64,000 bases of DNA from Euclidia mi (lineage: Eukaryota > Arthropoda > Insecta > Lepidoptera > Erebidae): the NCBI GenBank assembly GCA_944739405.2, contig OX123188.2:69273251-69337250 (forward strand), given 5' to 3'. Below are positions 63,470 to 64,000 of this stretch, piece after piece. The notes beneath the pieces were generated by a model. It was not told the DNA's origin. It searched no databases and saw nothing but the letters and a program-made list of their open reading frames with translations. How positions within the stretch are numbered: position 1 is the stretch's first letter; every line of letters begins with the position of its first letter. A program made the translations under genes and the position numbers.

Positions 63470-64000
63470 CCCCATTAGGCCAGAATTTTCCCATAGGGAA
63501 TTTTCCCATAGGGAAAATTCTGTGGCTGGTAGGCGGCAACTGCATTCGGAGACCCTGTAACAGATGAGTGGTAGTGGTGTCAGTAGGTTAAATACGAGGC
63601 GACTATTAACCCTGAAAGAGGAAAAAAACAAGTATAACCCTCGGCCATTCATACGTCACCAAGCATTGAACGTTCCTATAACCTGGCATTCATCACATTC
63701 AAAAAGGCCTACACACTATCATACGCATGAACAAGCCAACATTCATTCAAGATGCGAGTCGCATTCATTATAATACACGACGCGCGAAGAGGTATTATAC
63801 GTGAGTTTTATAGTAAATAGTCACCCAGTCTATGTTGGTAGTCACCACCTGACCACCCATATTCGATTAGTGAAGTTAATTAAGAGAGTATAAGTCGTAA
63901 ACCAATATTACGATCTTACTATATTACGATACTACAATCATACGATTAGTTGGCAGTATCACAAACAAATTGCTCATTAACAAGGTAGATGCAATATTGC
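63470..64000. other. Non-coding edge region with a small palindrome
   Basis: At about 63481-63522 the sequence CAGAATTTTCCC and its inverse GGGAAAATTCTG flank two direct CCCATAGGG blocks. Beyond that no gene is recognised. Confidence 0.5.

Noticed and set aside
63242..63652. 136-codon minus-strand protein
   Set aside because: It crosses the putative LTR and a small palindrome and shows no domain.

Overview
The window looks like AT-rich, transposon-dense intergenic or intronic DNA from an insect, most likely a moth or butterfly (Lepidoptera). I infer this from the mix of repeats: tRNA-derived SINEs with lepidopteran-type tails, LINEs ending in TTTGAC or TTTGAA repeats, RTE-like tails ending in GAT repeats, small elements ending in a CGGGC-rich stem plus CTAGT, and Penelope, Gypsy and Copia fragments together. 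I recognise no host protein gene with confidence. Every long reading frame belongs to a retrotransposon.

Layout, left to right. At 1-4080 lies a decayed two-ORF LINE (family A), cut by the window edge. At 4121-5874 is a repeat containing four copies of a 316-bp unit. From 6.3 to 25 kb there are small elements: foldback MITEs, inverted SINEs, a ~100-bp satellite array carrying a CCGCCATCTT core, truncated LINEs, a Penelope endonuclease remnant, a GC-rich LINE 3' end and a small group of unassigned ORFs. At 25.3-29.7 kb is a second LINE (family D) with two overlapping intact ORFs; ORF1 carries a degenerate esterase-like domain. From 29.7 to 49.8 kb are more small elements: a TIR element with a TAAT target duplication, Penelope reverse transcriptase and RTE remnants, a Gypsy deletion derivative, palindromes, a 28-bp minisatellite, and a ~118-bp satellite inside a Helitron-like element.

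The most structured part is 49.8-63.5 kb, all on the minus strand. A second family A LINE has intact ORF1 and ORF2, but a Gypsy/Ty3 element sits between them. That Gypsy copy keeps an intact pol, a polypurine tract, a 3' LTR and a clear -1 frameshift heptamer at the gag-pol junction, yet lacks the 5' LTR and most of gag. Next to it is a Copia element with an integrase deletion and frameshift, one stop codon, and flanks that do not form a matching LTR pair.

How the parts work together: the LINE ORFs would supply RNA binding, endonuclease and reverse transcriptase for target-primed retrotransposition, including mobilisation of SINEs. Gypsy and Copia each encode protease, reverse transcriptase, RNase H and integrase. 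The remaining repeats are non-autonomous or satellite DNA. Reading frames and motifs are read directly from the sequence. Family names come from known domain order. Species group, nesting order and mobility are inferences.
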